Assembly (NCBI GenBank): GCA_025890175.1
Contig: JANPYM010000009.1
Coordinates: 1 to 64,000, forward strand
Direction: 5' to 3'
DNA: 64,000 nucleotides
DNA from: Ciborinia camelliae
Taxonomy: Eukaryota > Ascomycota > Leotiomycetes > Helotiales > Sclerotiniaceae
The position numbers and the translations under genes are program-made. Positions 35,402 to 47,849 of the stretch are shown in pieces. The notes below the pieces were generated by a model. The model saw only the letters and a program-made list of their open reading frames with translations. It did not search any database and was not told the DNA's origin. The stretch's first letter is position 1. Every line of letters begins with the position of its first letter.

Positions 35402-37362
35402 ATGCCAGCTTCTTCATACCCATCGATTCAGAGTTTCTTTCAGAAAGAGGTGAGGGTGAACTCGTCGTCGTCGCCTCCTTCCTCGTCTGCAAAGAAAGTT
35501 GCGAGTTCTCCTGGCAAACCTGGTGATGGTTATGCTGATGGAAATGGAGATGGAAAGAGTGATGCAAATGGAAATGGAGATGGAAAGGAAAATGGGGATG
35601 GATTCACAGAGGAAGAATTGATCGAGGCCTTGGATCCTTTGGCCAAGAAGTGGAATCCGGTGAGGGAATATGAGGATCTTGCGGTGGGGATTTGTGTCCT
35701 GGTATGTTTGGGGGGTTTCTTTTGATTGAGTGGGGAGGGGATGAAGGGGGGCTCNNNNNNNNNNGCTCGATGAAGGGGAAAGCAGAGGGATGAATGATTC
35801 AGAATGAATGGATCGCTTACTCTCCTCTCCTTAATAGGTCCAAAAGCAGTTACTTTCATCGGGAGAGTGGTCAGATTCGCGACGGTCGTGGGTAGAAGTG
35901 CGAAACAACCGAGGGCTCGTGGTTGGCATTATGTGGGTGTTAGGGGGGAGGGAGGAGTTGTTGAGGTTAGTGGTTATTGGTGGTTGGGTTGGGTGGCTTT
36001 TGTTTGAATTTGGATTGCCGCGCCAAAATATGCTAACTTCAATACCCACTCACAGGTCAAACTTTACTTCGCAAACCAACTCTACCCACTCAAACTGGGA
36101 CAACTCCTCTCCATTTGGACAGCCTTCATCTCGGACACGTCCAAAGCCAGCGGAGCATCCACCGCCGGGATCCTCGTCTGTGCAAACCTCTTCCCAGGTC
36201 GAAATACAAGTGATCACGTCATGATCCACACGCATTCTGGTGCTTCGGATATCTGTCGCATTCCACTCGGTTACATCAAAGGCGAACCCTTATCGGGATT
36301 GATGACGCTCGAAGCTTATTTGAATGGAGGATACGATGGAGTCATCGGGGTCAAGTTATTGATTTGTGTGAAGAGTATTGGGGCCAGGAAGAAGATTGTG
36401 AAGAAAGATGGGGCGGAATCGGATTTGATCGAGGTGTTACTTTTTGATCATACCGGCGAGGTCAAGATGAAGTACTGGAATGATTTGATCGATAGTGTCA
36501 AGGAGTGGCAACCCGGAAAGACGATCTTTCTCCTCTCGAACCCGGTGCATAAATTGGATTATGGTGGGAAAGGCGTCCTGGAGTGGGGACGAAATACCAT
36601 GCTGGATGTAGAGCCGGAGTTTGCCGACGCACATTGGTTGAGACGGTGGGCGGGGAGCTTGATGAGGAAGGAGAGTGTCGCGATACCTTTTCCTCATGAG
36701 ATTTGGGGAGAAGAGGAGGTGGAAGGGGCGATTTATGGGCCGAGGACGGCGCTATTTGGGTTGAGAGATGTGGATGAGTGGGTTAGGGATGAACCGAGAG
36801 AGTCTTTTACGGGATGGATTAGTGTGGTGATATTGGAGATGGCACTCGTAAAAAATTGGAGGCGGAATATGCTCATGTGTACCGAATGGTATGGTTTCTC
36901 TCTCCTTTCTTCTCCCCTTTTCTCCACATATCGCCGCATTTCCACCCAACCAGGCACTCCCCAATTTCTCCAAACCAACCCCAACTCCCGTAGAAATTCA
37001 ATAAACTAACCCCCCAACCCACACACAGCTGCGGCATACCCATCTACACCAACACGCCCCAGACTCCCTGTCCGCACTGCACGAAACCACTCTCCCTCAC
37101 CCTCAACCCGAAGATCATCGGCACGCTCATCGACGAGACGGGATGTCTTTCTGCGGGCAAATTGGTCTGGAGCGAGAAAGCGTGGGCGGAATTGTTGGGG
37201 AGAAGTGTGCGTGAGGTTTGTGGGTTGGGGGCTGAGGAGGTTAGGTTGTTGGAGTGTAGGATGGTGGGACTGAGGGTTAGTTTGTGTTTTGGGTGGGGTG
37301 GTGAGGGGGGTGTGGGAGTTGGTACCGGGGAGAGGTTGTGTGTTTTGGGGGTTAGGGCTTGA
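35402..37362 (+). CDS. OB-fold and zinc-ribbon protein with PIP-box-like N-terminus
   Basis: Probable DNA-binding maintenance protein. The N-terminus MPASSYPSIQSFFQKE has a PCNA-interacting PIP-box look (QSFFQKE), then a low-complexity DGNGDGK segment. Coding blocks I can follow are 35402 to about 35700, 35838-35965 (PKAVTFIGRVVRFATVV, OB-fold-like), 36056-36888 and 37029-37362. Introns of 90 bp (GTTAGT...CACAG) and 140 bp (GTATGG...CACAG) join in frame. The last junction creates CTEC, paired with CPHC later, a CxxC-x-CxxC zinc ribbon like that at the end of RPA1-type OB proteins and of SHLD2. The first intron contains the 10-N gap, and its donor and phase could not be settled. The architecture is seen; function is inference. 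Confidence 0.72.
35755..35764. other. Assembly gap, 10 Ns
   Basis: Ten Ns stand in the first intron of the OB-fold gene. Both edges carry nearly the same words, GATGAAGGGG and GCTC, so the gap probably sits in a short repeat and its true length is unknown. Confidence 0.95.
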
Positions 37363-39312
37363 TTTTTATTGTGGGGATGGCAAGGGGTTGAGAGAAAGAG
37401 AGAAAGAGACTGGAGAGAAGCTAGAAGATAGACGCCAGATGTTTTCTTCTTTTGCAGATGCTATTTGCTTTGCTTTAACATATCCTGGGCCAAACTAGAC
37501 GGTATATATTGAGGGGGGTGGGTGGAAAAGAACTTTCTTTCCGCAATCAAAATTGGCTTTATATGTCAACACGAGCTCAGTAATCCTAAAAGCAAATGCT
37601 GAACAATAGAAAGTGCCTATCTATCTATCTATTTCCTTCCCCCTACCTCCCTCTCTCCCTCCCTCTCTCTCATCATAATATCGAGATCGAAATTATATTT
37701 AGATTGTCCAATTACAATTTACATATAAGGTGTTAGTTAGTTTGGGAGGGTTAACTTTGGATTTGGATTTGGCAAGTGAAATGGTATGAAGTTTTATTTT
37801 ATAGGGATAGAGGAATGGTGATAGGGGGATGGGTATGGATGGGGAGATGGGGAGCGGGAGATGGGGGATGGGGAGATGATAAATTAGTCGAGGAGCTTGT
37901 TGGTTCGATTCAATTTGATTCGCTTGGATTTTATGGGCTTGTATTGGTTTGGATTAGGTTAGATTAGATTGGTGGAATTAAATATCTCTGCGGAATTGGA
38001 AGTTTGGTTATGTGGATGAGGTTGCGGATGCGGATGAGGTTGCACTTGGAAGGAAGGAAGCAACGAAAGGAAGGATTTTGAGGCTTTGGAGAAGAAAGAT
38101 TGGAGGAGAGGGGGAGAAGTGTTTATGGGATGCATGGAGGGAGGAGGGAGGGGGAGGAGGGGGGAGTTGGGTTAGTTAAGGAGAAAAGGGGGAAAGATAA
38201 TATAATGAAATGGGATGGAATTATGAATATATGAAATGTTTAGAATTTGCGTATACTAATTTGTCCAGGGACAAATTTTGAACGAATCAAAAGAACTGCC
38301 AACTCATTTTCCATCATATTCCTAAGATCAAGAACAGGTTTCTAATAAAACCATTATAGGATATCGTTTTGGCATTTTCCCCCAAGCCATCACACACTCT
38401 AAACCTCAAAACAAATCGTGTACCTAGATGTAACCATCATTTCTATGCAGTGTAAAATAGATGAGGCGAGATGCTTTCTATTCAATTGTCCTTGGTGTGG
38501 GAATTTAGCCAAAATATAAGGACAAAGTCCATTCGCGCAATACTACATTTCTCGTACCACTCTCCAATCTAATCACCATCACAATCGGGCACAACGCGCT
38601 CCCACTGCCTATTCCTGTAACGTAGGTAATGTATGACGACACTATCCGTTGTTCAGGACCAATATGACAGGTACGATCATATCACCTATATAGCTCCACG
38701 ACCGTACACTTAATAATAAATCAACTTCTCTACACCCTACAAAAAGAACTACCCCCTCACCGTCTAGGTCAATGCTGAAGCAACCTCCGGCATATCGTAA
38801 TCCATTTCGACTAGATAGGGCCGCATCAGCACAACCAAACGTAGCACAGAGTACTCTGATACTCATCCGTTGAGCGGATATGGCTTAGAGGACGGGCTCT
38901 CAATTTGGGAGACCCTAAGCCGGAGTCATCTTGTAGGGGGAAGAAAATGAAATATGGGCCTGTATGGGCAGTTATATGCAAGGTATTTGAGAGTAAAGAT
39001 TATTGATTCCTGATTGTTTGTCGCGAAAGAGATTTGCGCAAACAAATCTTGCTGTCGTCGAAGTGAGGTCTGAAAACAGGCGAAAAGTATTGGAATCCGA
39101 AAGGACACCAACTATCTTCTTATTTCACATTGCTTTTCAGAAGGGTCAAATAAAATAGATAGTTTAGGCACTAATAAACAACTCGAACATAGGAAAAGCT
39201 GCAATTTAACCACAACCCAACTCGGCATATTCTTCTCTTTCCATCAAGGTTGAAAACTCTTCGTCAAACCTGATTACAACCCCCAGCCCATCATACCCAG
39301 TGGTTTCAACAC
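37363..39312. other. Intergenic, G/A-rich repeats, no gene seen
   Basis: The region contains (TCTA)n, (TCCC)n and long purine-rich stretches (37740-38220) with GGGGAGATGGGG-type words. A 40-base imperfect hairpin (GGCTTAGAGG...CCCTAAGCC, 38882-38921) is present; it is not a tRNA that I can fold. No gene is recognised. Confidence 0.45.
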
Positions 39313-41076
39313 TTATTGTGGAAAAAGATTTCGAATTAGTCGCGCAATTGGTTCGAGACGCTCGGGCTCTTGGGCAGCATCGATAGGCGGCTCATCCCTC
39401 AACGCCTTTATGGCGACCTCGAAGGCACCCACAACGTTGGTGAATTGCTCGCCACTAGTATTGGAGACGCTCATCTTTGCAAAAATATTTCTCATGGTTT
39501 CGAATTGTCTGATCTTCTTGATAGACTCTTCTGATATAGCGTGGCCTTTCGGGGAAGTTTTATCCGTGTAGTAGTGGCCGAGCTTGGTGCAGTGGATGAG
39601 TAGAGCTGCAAGCCCAACAGCAAATGCGGTGGCTATAGATGAGCCTGTTTTTCTGTCCTGTTCATCTGTGGGTGGGTTTGCCATGTGCTTAAAAGTTCCC
39701 TTAAAGTCCTTTACGAGTTGAATATCAACTCCGGGAAACACAAAATGTACAGAGTTTCGTTCACTGACAAGCTCCCAGGTTTGTCCGTTTTTGGCTGCTC
39801 CGATACGGAAGATGTTTTTGTGTAACTCTCGAGGAAACCATTTTTTAGCATTCACTTGGCTTATACCATCATCACTGGCTGCGCAGAACATGAGAGGCAG
39901 TTTCTCGTTGAGACTGTTTACGGTTTCCTGCAGTTCTTTGAACCTCCTGTCGTTTTCTACCTCGCTTTGCTCAATTGTCCATGACATCGAGATGATGTCG
40001 ACTCCTTCCTCTATGGCTGCTTTTATAGCCTAAAGTCGATGAAGCTTCGTCAGTCACATTCTTGCAGTATCTCAGAAGAAAGAACTTATTAGAAAGATGG
40101 AGCCACCGTTCGTACTTACTTCTGCAGCACTTCCTGGTTGTGGGCTAGGCACAAAGCCTCCTTTATCTGCAAGAACCGATAAGCGATAGGGAATGATATT
40201 CACAAAAGGGCAGACTTCAAGGATGCATCTTGCCATAAACGTTCCGTGTCCGCTTAATGAGGTGAGATGTGACGAAGGTTCATCCGCGGGCGAACCAAAG
40301 TAGTGTCCTTTCCCTATGTCTTTGAATCGTGCTGGAAGGAAGCGACCCATTTCTGGACTGAAGATCTCAACTCCATCATCGATAAGGGCAATGGTCACGT
40401 TATCAAATTTTCCATCCAAGATACGATTTGGAATATCCGGAACCCGTGAGGCAAAATCTTTAATGTAATTCACCCAAGGGTCTTTCTGCTGCTTCTGTTC
40501 TTGGGAGGAGATTTGTTTCAGGCCTGTACTTGTAAAGTTTCGATTTTTGCTGTTTACTTGGCCCTTGTCATATACCTCGAGTTCCGGGTAAGTTTCCAAA
40601 AAGTGTGAAGGGTCCGGGAGTGTGTTTGAAGGATGACGGGAAATGTCTAAGCGCTCTTTTTTCCAGTAACGGCGAGAATCATGCAGCCGGTTTTTGAAGT
40701 CCTTGATGTACTGTGTGTTCCGCTCATTGGTCTCGACAGTCTATCCATAATTTCAGCGTTGTGTGAGAATGAATAAAAGTCAGCTTACCTGAGTGTAGTA
40801 AAGGTGAATGGACTTCAAAAATTCCAATTTTGCTAATCCCTCACGCTCACTCCAACCTCGCAGCACGGAATTTCGCCCACTCCAATAAAGTGATAGTTCA
40901 CGGACATATGGGGTCGCTTCCTGGACCACTACGGGACAGATGTCAAATTTGCGCCAGTCTAAGATTTCAACGTCAAAGGACTCGGAATTCCCTATGGTTT
41001 TTGGAGCAATCTTTTTGCCTGCGAGCACCTGAACGATCTCATCATCGCTATGTTCTCTGTTTTTGTCGTCATGCAC
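39313..41076 (-). CDS. Subtilisin-like (S8) peptidase, apparently 5'-truncated
   Basis: A serine protease of the subtilase fold. Readable exons: 41076-40789, 40740-40120 and 40029-39313, with introns of 48 bp (GTAAGC...GATAG) and 90 bp (GTAAGT...TTTAG); all three stay in frame. The catalytic triad is present: Asp in TIALIDDGVEIF, His in LSGHGTFMARCI and Ser in GSSIATAFAVG (usual GTSxATP). N-terminal to this is a conserved-type module DWRKFDICPVVVQEATPYVRELSLYWSGRNSVLRGWSE seen in fungal subtilases. There is no signal peptide and no ATG: the frame opens at a GTG or possibly a TTAG acceptor near 41083, only about 60 bp from the divergent NLR-like pseudogene. I infer the 5' part was lost or lies in exons I cannot see. 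The core looks functional. Confidence 0.75.
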
Positions 41077-41138
41077 AATTACAAACTAATATACCATCTA
41101 CTTTGTTCCGCAGTCTCAAGCCCTCCGTCACAATCAAG

Positions 41139-44100
41139 ATGGAGAACTCCAATTCAGATATCTACAACCAAAGTGATGAAAATGATGACGTCGACACAGG
41201 ATCTCTTTAGGTCATGGACATTGGGCTTGGTGAATTCGATTCTGCAGAAAGTCGATTTCGCTTCACTTCGGACAATATATATATCCCACAACAGACGGCA
41301 GTTTTCACCCGCTGTGCTGTATTGGACATTGTTTCCGGTTCATTTTCTGTGACAGACTCAACACCATGCACTTTGTTCGTTTTTGACTTTCAGCTGGAAC
41401 GATTCAAGACCACTCCAAGAATTCGCAGCGCTCTTATTACACTGGTTTTGTCTGGAGTTAAAGTTCTTGGCCTTGCGCCAGAACATAGACTTGGTCAAGA
41501 TCCACAGGAGCTGAGTGTGGAGATTAATAGGGGAGTGACTGGTAACATTGGAGTGGAGCAATTTGCTCAATGTGTTCTCAGTGGACACAGATATAATAAA
41601 ACAAAGAAAGCTACAATCAAATATGCTTCTGAGACAGGATGGACGCAGCACTACCCTCAGAATTGGACCCAATATCATCGGCGAAATGGATCGAAAACGA
41701 CTTGTTCAAGAAAAGTGGAGCGCGGGTGATGATATTTAGCTATAAACGGGGTCCCAGTGATGTTGAAATTTACAACAATATGGGAATAGAGCCATTGGCA
41801 GTACAGCTGCTAGACGGGTTCAGATGATGGAGAACCTCGGATCCGGAGGTTTGCCTCCCCAACTTTAACTTGATCTTCCACATTATATTGATGCGAAGAC
41901 AGAATACCAGGCCTCTTACTTTCATATCGCAAGATCTTGGAGGCACTATTGTGAAAATGGTATGTTAATATTTGATAGACCCGCACATTTATATTTATAT
42001 TCCATGATAACCGGTTTTAACCAAGCTTCCTGAAGGCCATTTCAATCGCTTCAAGGCACCCCAACTCTTATGGAACAATACTAGATTCCATATTTGCAGC
42101 TGTAGGAGAACTTTTGACCTGTGTTGTTCCCGTCAGCTGCGTTGCTGATTTCTGAGATAGATCTTCCTTCATCGGCCCGGAAGCCATAGCTCTCTTGCAG
42201 AGAATTTCGCTATATTGTTCTCTAACGTCCGTGAAACTCCAAAGCTTGGAATTATTGTGACCTTTGAGCTAGGGGCGTCTACTGTATTCTTGACAACCAC
42301 CTCTTTCTTGAAATCAGAATTCTTTTACGGATTCAAGTTGTTAATGTCTTCTCTAGCGCGGCAGACAACAAACTCGGGGTCGGTGAAAATTCCTGCGAAC
42401 TAACACGCTTCTACGTGTCAAATGAAACTTGATATAATCTTATTGCTCACATTCCAGGTGTTTGATGCAAATACGGTAACTATATATTGGACTTCCGAGG
42501 TGCGTATCGGGGTTGATGCGGCCCACACCACGTTGCTTTGTAGTGAAGCTGGAAAAGCTTGCTACAAAAAATTGAGACAGGCTCTGGGTATCACCGGTAA
42601 AGGTGCAATTTACATAACCTTTGTATCGAATATAAGCTAATTGTTTAGGCGCTGGAGGAGTTTGGCCGATTCCCAACCCCTAATAAGGGAGCAATTCTTG
42701 CCATCATGTTTGCCACCAACACCCCTTGGACCAGTTGGCGTAGGAAGTGGGTCCAAATGGAATTTTGAACAGATTTCTTCCCGGCTTGAAGATCCTAAGC
42801 CCGGTCTTCTCCTTTTATTGGGGGACCCAAACAACCATCGTAACCTTAACGAACTTACTCGATTCCTACAGAACGAAATCCGACTATCCGACATGCAGAC
42901 ACTAGTTTTTGTATTCAAATTTCGTATTGACGACTACCGAGCAAATTCCATTAGAGCAATGTTCAAAGTTTTTGTTATTCAAGCCATCTCCTATCTCCTT
43001 CCAAGAACCGAGGAAACCGACAGGCCAGGACACGTTTTCGAGGCTCTTAACAGACTTCATAGCCTCGGCATCTCACAGATCTCTGATATCTTCAACGCAG
43101 TAAATGTATGGTTTGCAGGAAGAAGATTCCGACCTGTGTGGGTAGTGTAAGACGCCGAGAAATGTTCGGATAAACATTCTAATCTAGTGGGCGAGTTGAT
43201 CAACTGCTGCAAGCTCACTGAGCCGAATCCCGCTATCCTATTAGTGACCTTGAGCAATGATTGGTACTCATCTTTCGGGTCTCCAATGGAGTTACGAAAA
43301 TTGAAATTGGAAGACTTAGGTGATACCTCACTTTATGAACTATCCGCTTCGAATATCCTGGAAACAAAGGGTACCATGGGCTTGGTTCTCCAGAAGTATA
43401 ACGCTCAAGATATAGCGGAAATTGATCTGGATTGGGTTCCAAGAAATCGACAATTCTGTGATATCATTTCAGAGTGGCTCAAATGGCCCATTAGCTTGAG
43501 CTCTACTATATTTGGAGGTTCCGGCTTGCATGCCATCCTCAATGACCTGAAAGATGCCGAGCCCGACATACCAAGAGAACAGTATCTGTTTCGCAAGATA
43601 TTGGATAACATCCATGAAGAAGATCTTCAGAGCACCGTGAAGTTTCTGCATTGGGTTATATACACGTTTTCAAACAAGCCTCTATCGTTTTCTGAGATCA
43701 ACATCGCTCTAGCTTTCGAGCAATGTATGGAGAAACAAGAAACAGCAGTAAAAGGATATTTATTTGAACGAAAACTATATTGTTCTCAGATTACGATCGA
43801 GAAAATCATGAGCCGGTTGGCAGTTATGGTTACATTTGAAGGCGGCGAGATCACTTTCGGTCATCCGGTGGCATTTGATAGCCTTAAAAGCTGGGTATCA
43901 CAACAACTTGGATCGTCTCCTGCCGAGACACATCTATACATCTTGAATCAACTTTTTCGATGTATATTAGAGGAAGCAGCTCGACTCCAAGCTACCAAAG
44001 AACATTCTTCGATTGAAGAGAATCATCTTCTTGGCTCTTTGTTTGATCTCACGAGCTACGCGGCGCGGTTCTGGCCAGAACATTATAATTCCGCTGCGAA

Positions 44101-46653
44101 CGAGGACTCCACGAGACGAAAGGCCGAGGATAGTCTTAGAAATTTTCTCGTCAATAAGACAGCTGTCGAGTTTTGCTTGGGTCTTTGTGATGATTCTACC
44201 ACCGGAGACACGACAAGCTGGTCCAGTGACACAAGTGACCCAAGGGTTTTTATGTTAGCGAAGGCTGGATTGGGCATGAGCAAAATAACTTACATCTTGA
44301 AACTTGAGGATGGACTATCTGATCCTGAGACAGTTTATTCTACATTCTTAGGAGCTTTGAAAGGACATGGACTGTCATCGGTCGAAATGCTACTACCAAA
44401 ATTGGAATTGCTGCTAGTGGAACATGAATTGATACAGACTATTCTTTATGAAGCATGTTTAAGGAGTGACCCTGAGACAATGACAAAAATATTCCCTTAT
44501 ATACCTTCTGAGGTCTCCATTCCCCAGGAGTTTATTAATCGAGCAATAGACTTCGGCAATTAGAACATCATCAGGGATGTGCGCATCCGCGACGTGATCG
44601 GTGAGATAGACACTCACCAGCTTCTTCTGCATTCCGTCCTTTCACACCAGGTTGGAATTACTAGACTCTTATCTGAGTTTGAAGGTCTCGAATTTAGTGA
44701 TCTGAATACGGTACTTGATCTGGCCTGTCGAATTGGCGAACCAGATCAGATTCGTATTGTCTATAAAATGAGCCAAGGCCGTTTAGATATGTCTGCACAT
44801 CTTCGTACTGCATGCACGTATGGAACCATGTGGCCACGAATATTATTCTTGAGCTCTTGAGCGATTCTGATAAAGGGCTTCTCTTCGAGACAGATGAATT
44901 AGACCATCCTAGTCTTTCCATCACTGCCAAGAAAGGATTCGTGCAATGTACGGAGGCAATCCTCAACCATCTCGACATCGACACGCCTGAGGGTCAGAAA
45001 ACTCTGATGAGAGCCTTGTCTCAAGGCGTGGCTCAGTCCCAGCGAGAGTAGTTTACTGCCCTTTATCTAGCCGCAGCAAATAACCACAAGAGCTCCGTCG
45101 AGCTGTTGTTGCAAGGAGGCCCGGATTTGGAATTCATTCGCCACGGAACCGGGGGTGACGTAGGATTTACGCCTCTTTCAATTGCTGCGGCACTGGGTTA
45201 TGCACGGGTGGTAAAATTATTACTGGAGGCTGGAGGAAATGTCAACCATCTAATCGGCGAAACTAAGGTGCATTTCATCAAATATGTTCATGACGAGGGT
45301 ACTCTCGCGGTAATTCTGGAGTTCAATCCTAATTTGGAATCAGAAGAAACATATTCAGAGACTTTCCTGAGCATCCGAATAAAAGCCTGGGACTTCCAAG
45401 TCTCGACGGACTTCCTCAGGCGATTGATCAACGCCGGAGCAGACTTGGAGACCAAAGACAGATACTCCGATACTCCACTCGCAAACGCATCAATCGTTGG
45501 GAACTTGGACTTCCTCAAGCTATTGATATCCAAAGGAGCAAAAGTCAATGACATAAGCACTGCAGGCATGTATGGCGTTGCTCTTCACAGAGCCTGCGCA
45601 TTTAGCAAGCTGGAATCTGTGAAGCTGCTCGTAAATAAAGGAGCTGATATTGATCTACATCATAACATTGTAGGGTCGCCTCTGCTTTGTGCATGTGGTG
45701 GGGGTTCGAGCAAATTAGACATTATCAAATTTCTTGTAGAGGAGCAGAATGCCGACATCAATGCTAAGGTCAATGTTGCTAGAACGATAATGGGTCAGGC
45801 ATGTCTTAGCAGCGATATTTCTACTATGGAATACCTCGTCTATCACAAGGGCGACCTTTCCGTCACGAGCTGTGCGGGTGTTCCACCAATATTCATGGCG
45901 CGCTTCCGACTAGGCGACGCTCTTGAAATGGTCGAAAAATTGATTGAATTTGGGGCGAAAGTCTCAGCAGACACAAAGGATAAGATAAATAACACAGTAC
46001 TTTCATATGCTGTGCTTAGCGGTAGTATTGATCTCGTTGAGCGTTTCCTCGCAGTGGATCCGCAGCTTCTCAATCAGTCTGACGAAGATGGCTGAACAGC
46101 GCTACACTGGGCCACCAGAAAAGCCTTTCTATACCGTGATGGCATAATTTCTGGGTCAGTGTCTGAGGAACTTCAAGCAGCCATGGTTCAATTCCTTCTG
46201 GATAGAAACTGCCCTGGCCTAGAGACGGTTGTAACTATGGGAGAGAGACGATGGAACATCTATCAAATTGCAAAATACTTTGGAGCCCCGGAAAGTGTTC
46301 GAAATGTTTTAGCCAGGGCAGTAAGGGCGATTGAAGTAGAGGACGGCGCATCAATAGATGGCAATGATCTTGGAAAAGTTGGCCATAAAAAGGACTGGAG
46401 TTGTGATGTTTGTGAATGTGTAAGTATAGCCGCATCAGAAGATATTATTTAAGCTCCACCTACTTACCATGAGCAGCAAATTCGAGGGATTCTTTATAGG
46501 TGCAATTCAAAACTCTGCTATGAAAGTTACGGCTTGTGTACAAAGTGTGTCCGACACAAAGGCTTGGTCCACGAACATGACGATTTTGAAGAAGTAGGGA
46601 CTGAGTTTGACGAGGTCACTAGCAATGGTGATGATGATGTAGAGATTGATTAG
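41139..46653 (+). pseudogene. Decayed STAND/NLR-like gene with ankyrin repeats and ZZ zinc finger
   Basis: Fungal NLR-like proteins sense non-self and trigger cell death or defence. Order seen: N-terminal fungal domain (GLGEFDS...SDNIYIPQ...STPCTLFVFDF, 41214-41600); a hydrolase-like remnant (ARVMIFSYKRGPSD, 41700-41827); a poorly preserved middle where an NTPase would sit (42640-43150, no intact P-loop seen); a helical region (43187-44563); ankyrin repeats (about 45060-46150, e.g. GFTPLSIAAALGYARVVKLLLEAG cut in half by nothing obvious); and a ZZ finger (CDVCEC, then CNSKLCYESYGLCTKC after a 57-bp intron at 46420-46476). Breaks: TAG 41208, TAG 44561, a one-base frame shift near 44816, TAG 45049, TGA 46093. 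All the nonsense codons fit C-to-T or G-to-A changes. The NTPase assignment is inference. Confidence 0.78.
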
Positions 46654-46863
46654 TTTCAAGGGGATCTGGTGACATGATGCTGTAGATATGGCTGTACTTA
46701 AGATTGTTCTATACCCACGGCGCAGATCATCCATTGCATATCTTAAAATCATCTAATTGCAGTTGGAGTTGTCAAGACCAAAATCCGATCGTTGACATAT
46801 GCTGAATTGAAGTAGTCTAAGAATCGATAACCATTGTCTACGACTCAATTTTGAACGAATTTA

Positions 46864-47487
46864 ATGCGTGAAAAAACAACTCAGGAGTACCGGCACTGCT
46901 GCGAAGACTGTTTGCTACTCTGCTTCGTACCAGGCGCTAGAAATTTCGCAAAACTCTTCGGCAGACTTTGCGATATCAAAGTATTGTTGATTTTTTTGAC
47001 TCCATTAAGCACATCTACAATTCCAAAATGTATCCTCATATCTAAGTTGAGCAATTCTCAAGCCTTGCGCGACAAAAGACGCCAGATATATTGCAGTAAA
47101 GCAATACCTGGACTGGAGAAATTTCCTCCTGACTCTCTTCATTACCCGCCTAGTCACATTGCTGGACGTACAGGCAACTACATCAGAAGCCATCCAGACA
47201 CACTTTCCATCCAAGTCATTAGTGGCGTTGCCTCAATTGCGTCTCTCGTTGCAATTCCTGTTCTCAGAGCTGTTGGATTCGCAGCCACGGGCCCAGTTGC
47301 TGGTTCTGTAGCTGCAGCATAGCAAGCAAACATTGGTCTTGTGCAAGCCGGCAGTCTATTTGCATGGTGTCAGAGGGTAGCAATAAGGAGTGCTGTTGGC
47401 GGTGTCGCGGCCACGGGTTTGCATGGAGCTAGTCTCGTTGTTGGCTTTTCAAGAGCATTGGACTCTCTTACTAATGGTGATTGGTGA
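46864..47487 (+). pseudogene. Ifi-6-16 (ISG12) family protein with one nonsense codon
   Basis: The family comprises small hydrophobic membrane proteins with Gly/Ala-rich helices, known as interferon-induced ISG12/IFI6 in animals and common but unstudied in fungi. The frame reads GVASIASLVAIPVLRAVGF and GPVAGSVAAA, a TAG at 47320-47322, and then QANIGLVQAGSLFAWCQ and GGVAATGLHGAS, all typical, to a TGA at 47487. The TAG stands where the family has Trp (TGG), so one G-to-A change breaks it. The upstream half (46864-47150) is not typical and the true start is unclear. It lies 210 bp after the ZZ-finger end of the NLR-like pseudogene, on the same strand. Confidence 0.72.
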
Positions 47488-47849
47488 GGCAGCATTGGAA
47501 GTAAAAAATTAGTTCCTGGAGGCTTGGCGATGGGAGATGGAAGATCAGGTAGAAGATTAAATTATGACAGTGGGAATAGTTACTGATTTGTCCTCACTCT
47601 CTGCTTGCCGTGTTTCTTCAGATAGTCCAAAGCTTTACTGCTTCTTGCGGCACTGCACAAAGTAAAGGATGTATCGAGGTCTTATTGCAGCTGCAGCTAC
47701 AGTTTAACTGATGATTTCTCAACCAGATATGGTGAGCTTCCCATGAATTTATCTTGACGTACATCTCCATGCCAAATCACCTTTGCAACACCCGGCCACA
47801 AATGCTTCACCTCCAGTACGGTTCGCCCATTTATCATGTAACCTCGCGT

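Noticed and set aside
37458..37478. A short final exon for the OB-fold gene after a TTTTGCAG acceptor
   Set aside because: Reading straight through instead gives VSLCFGWGG...RLCVLGV, a more protein-like C-terminus ending at 37362.
38882..38921. Hairpin GGCTTAG...CTAAGCC as a tRNA
   Set aside because: The sequence is too short and lacks D and T arms.
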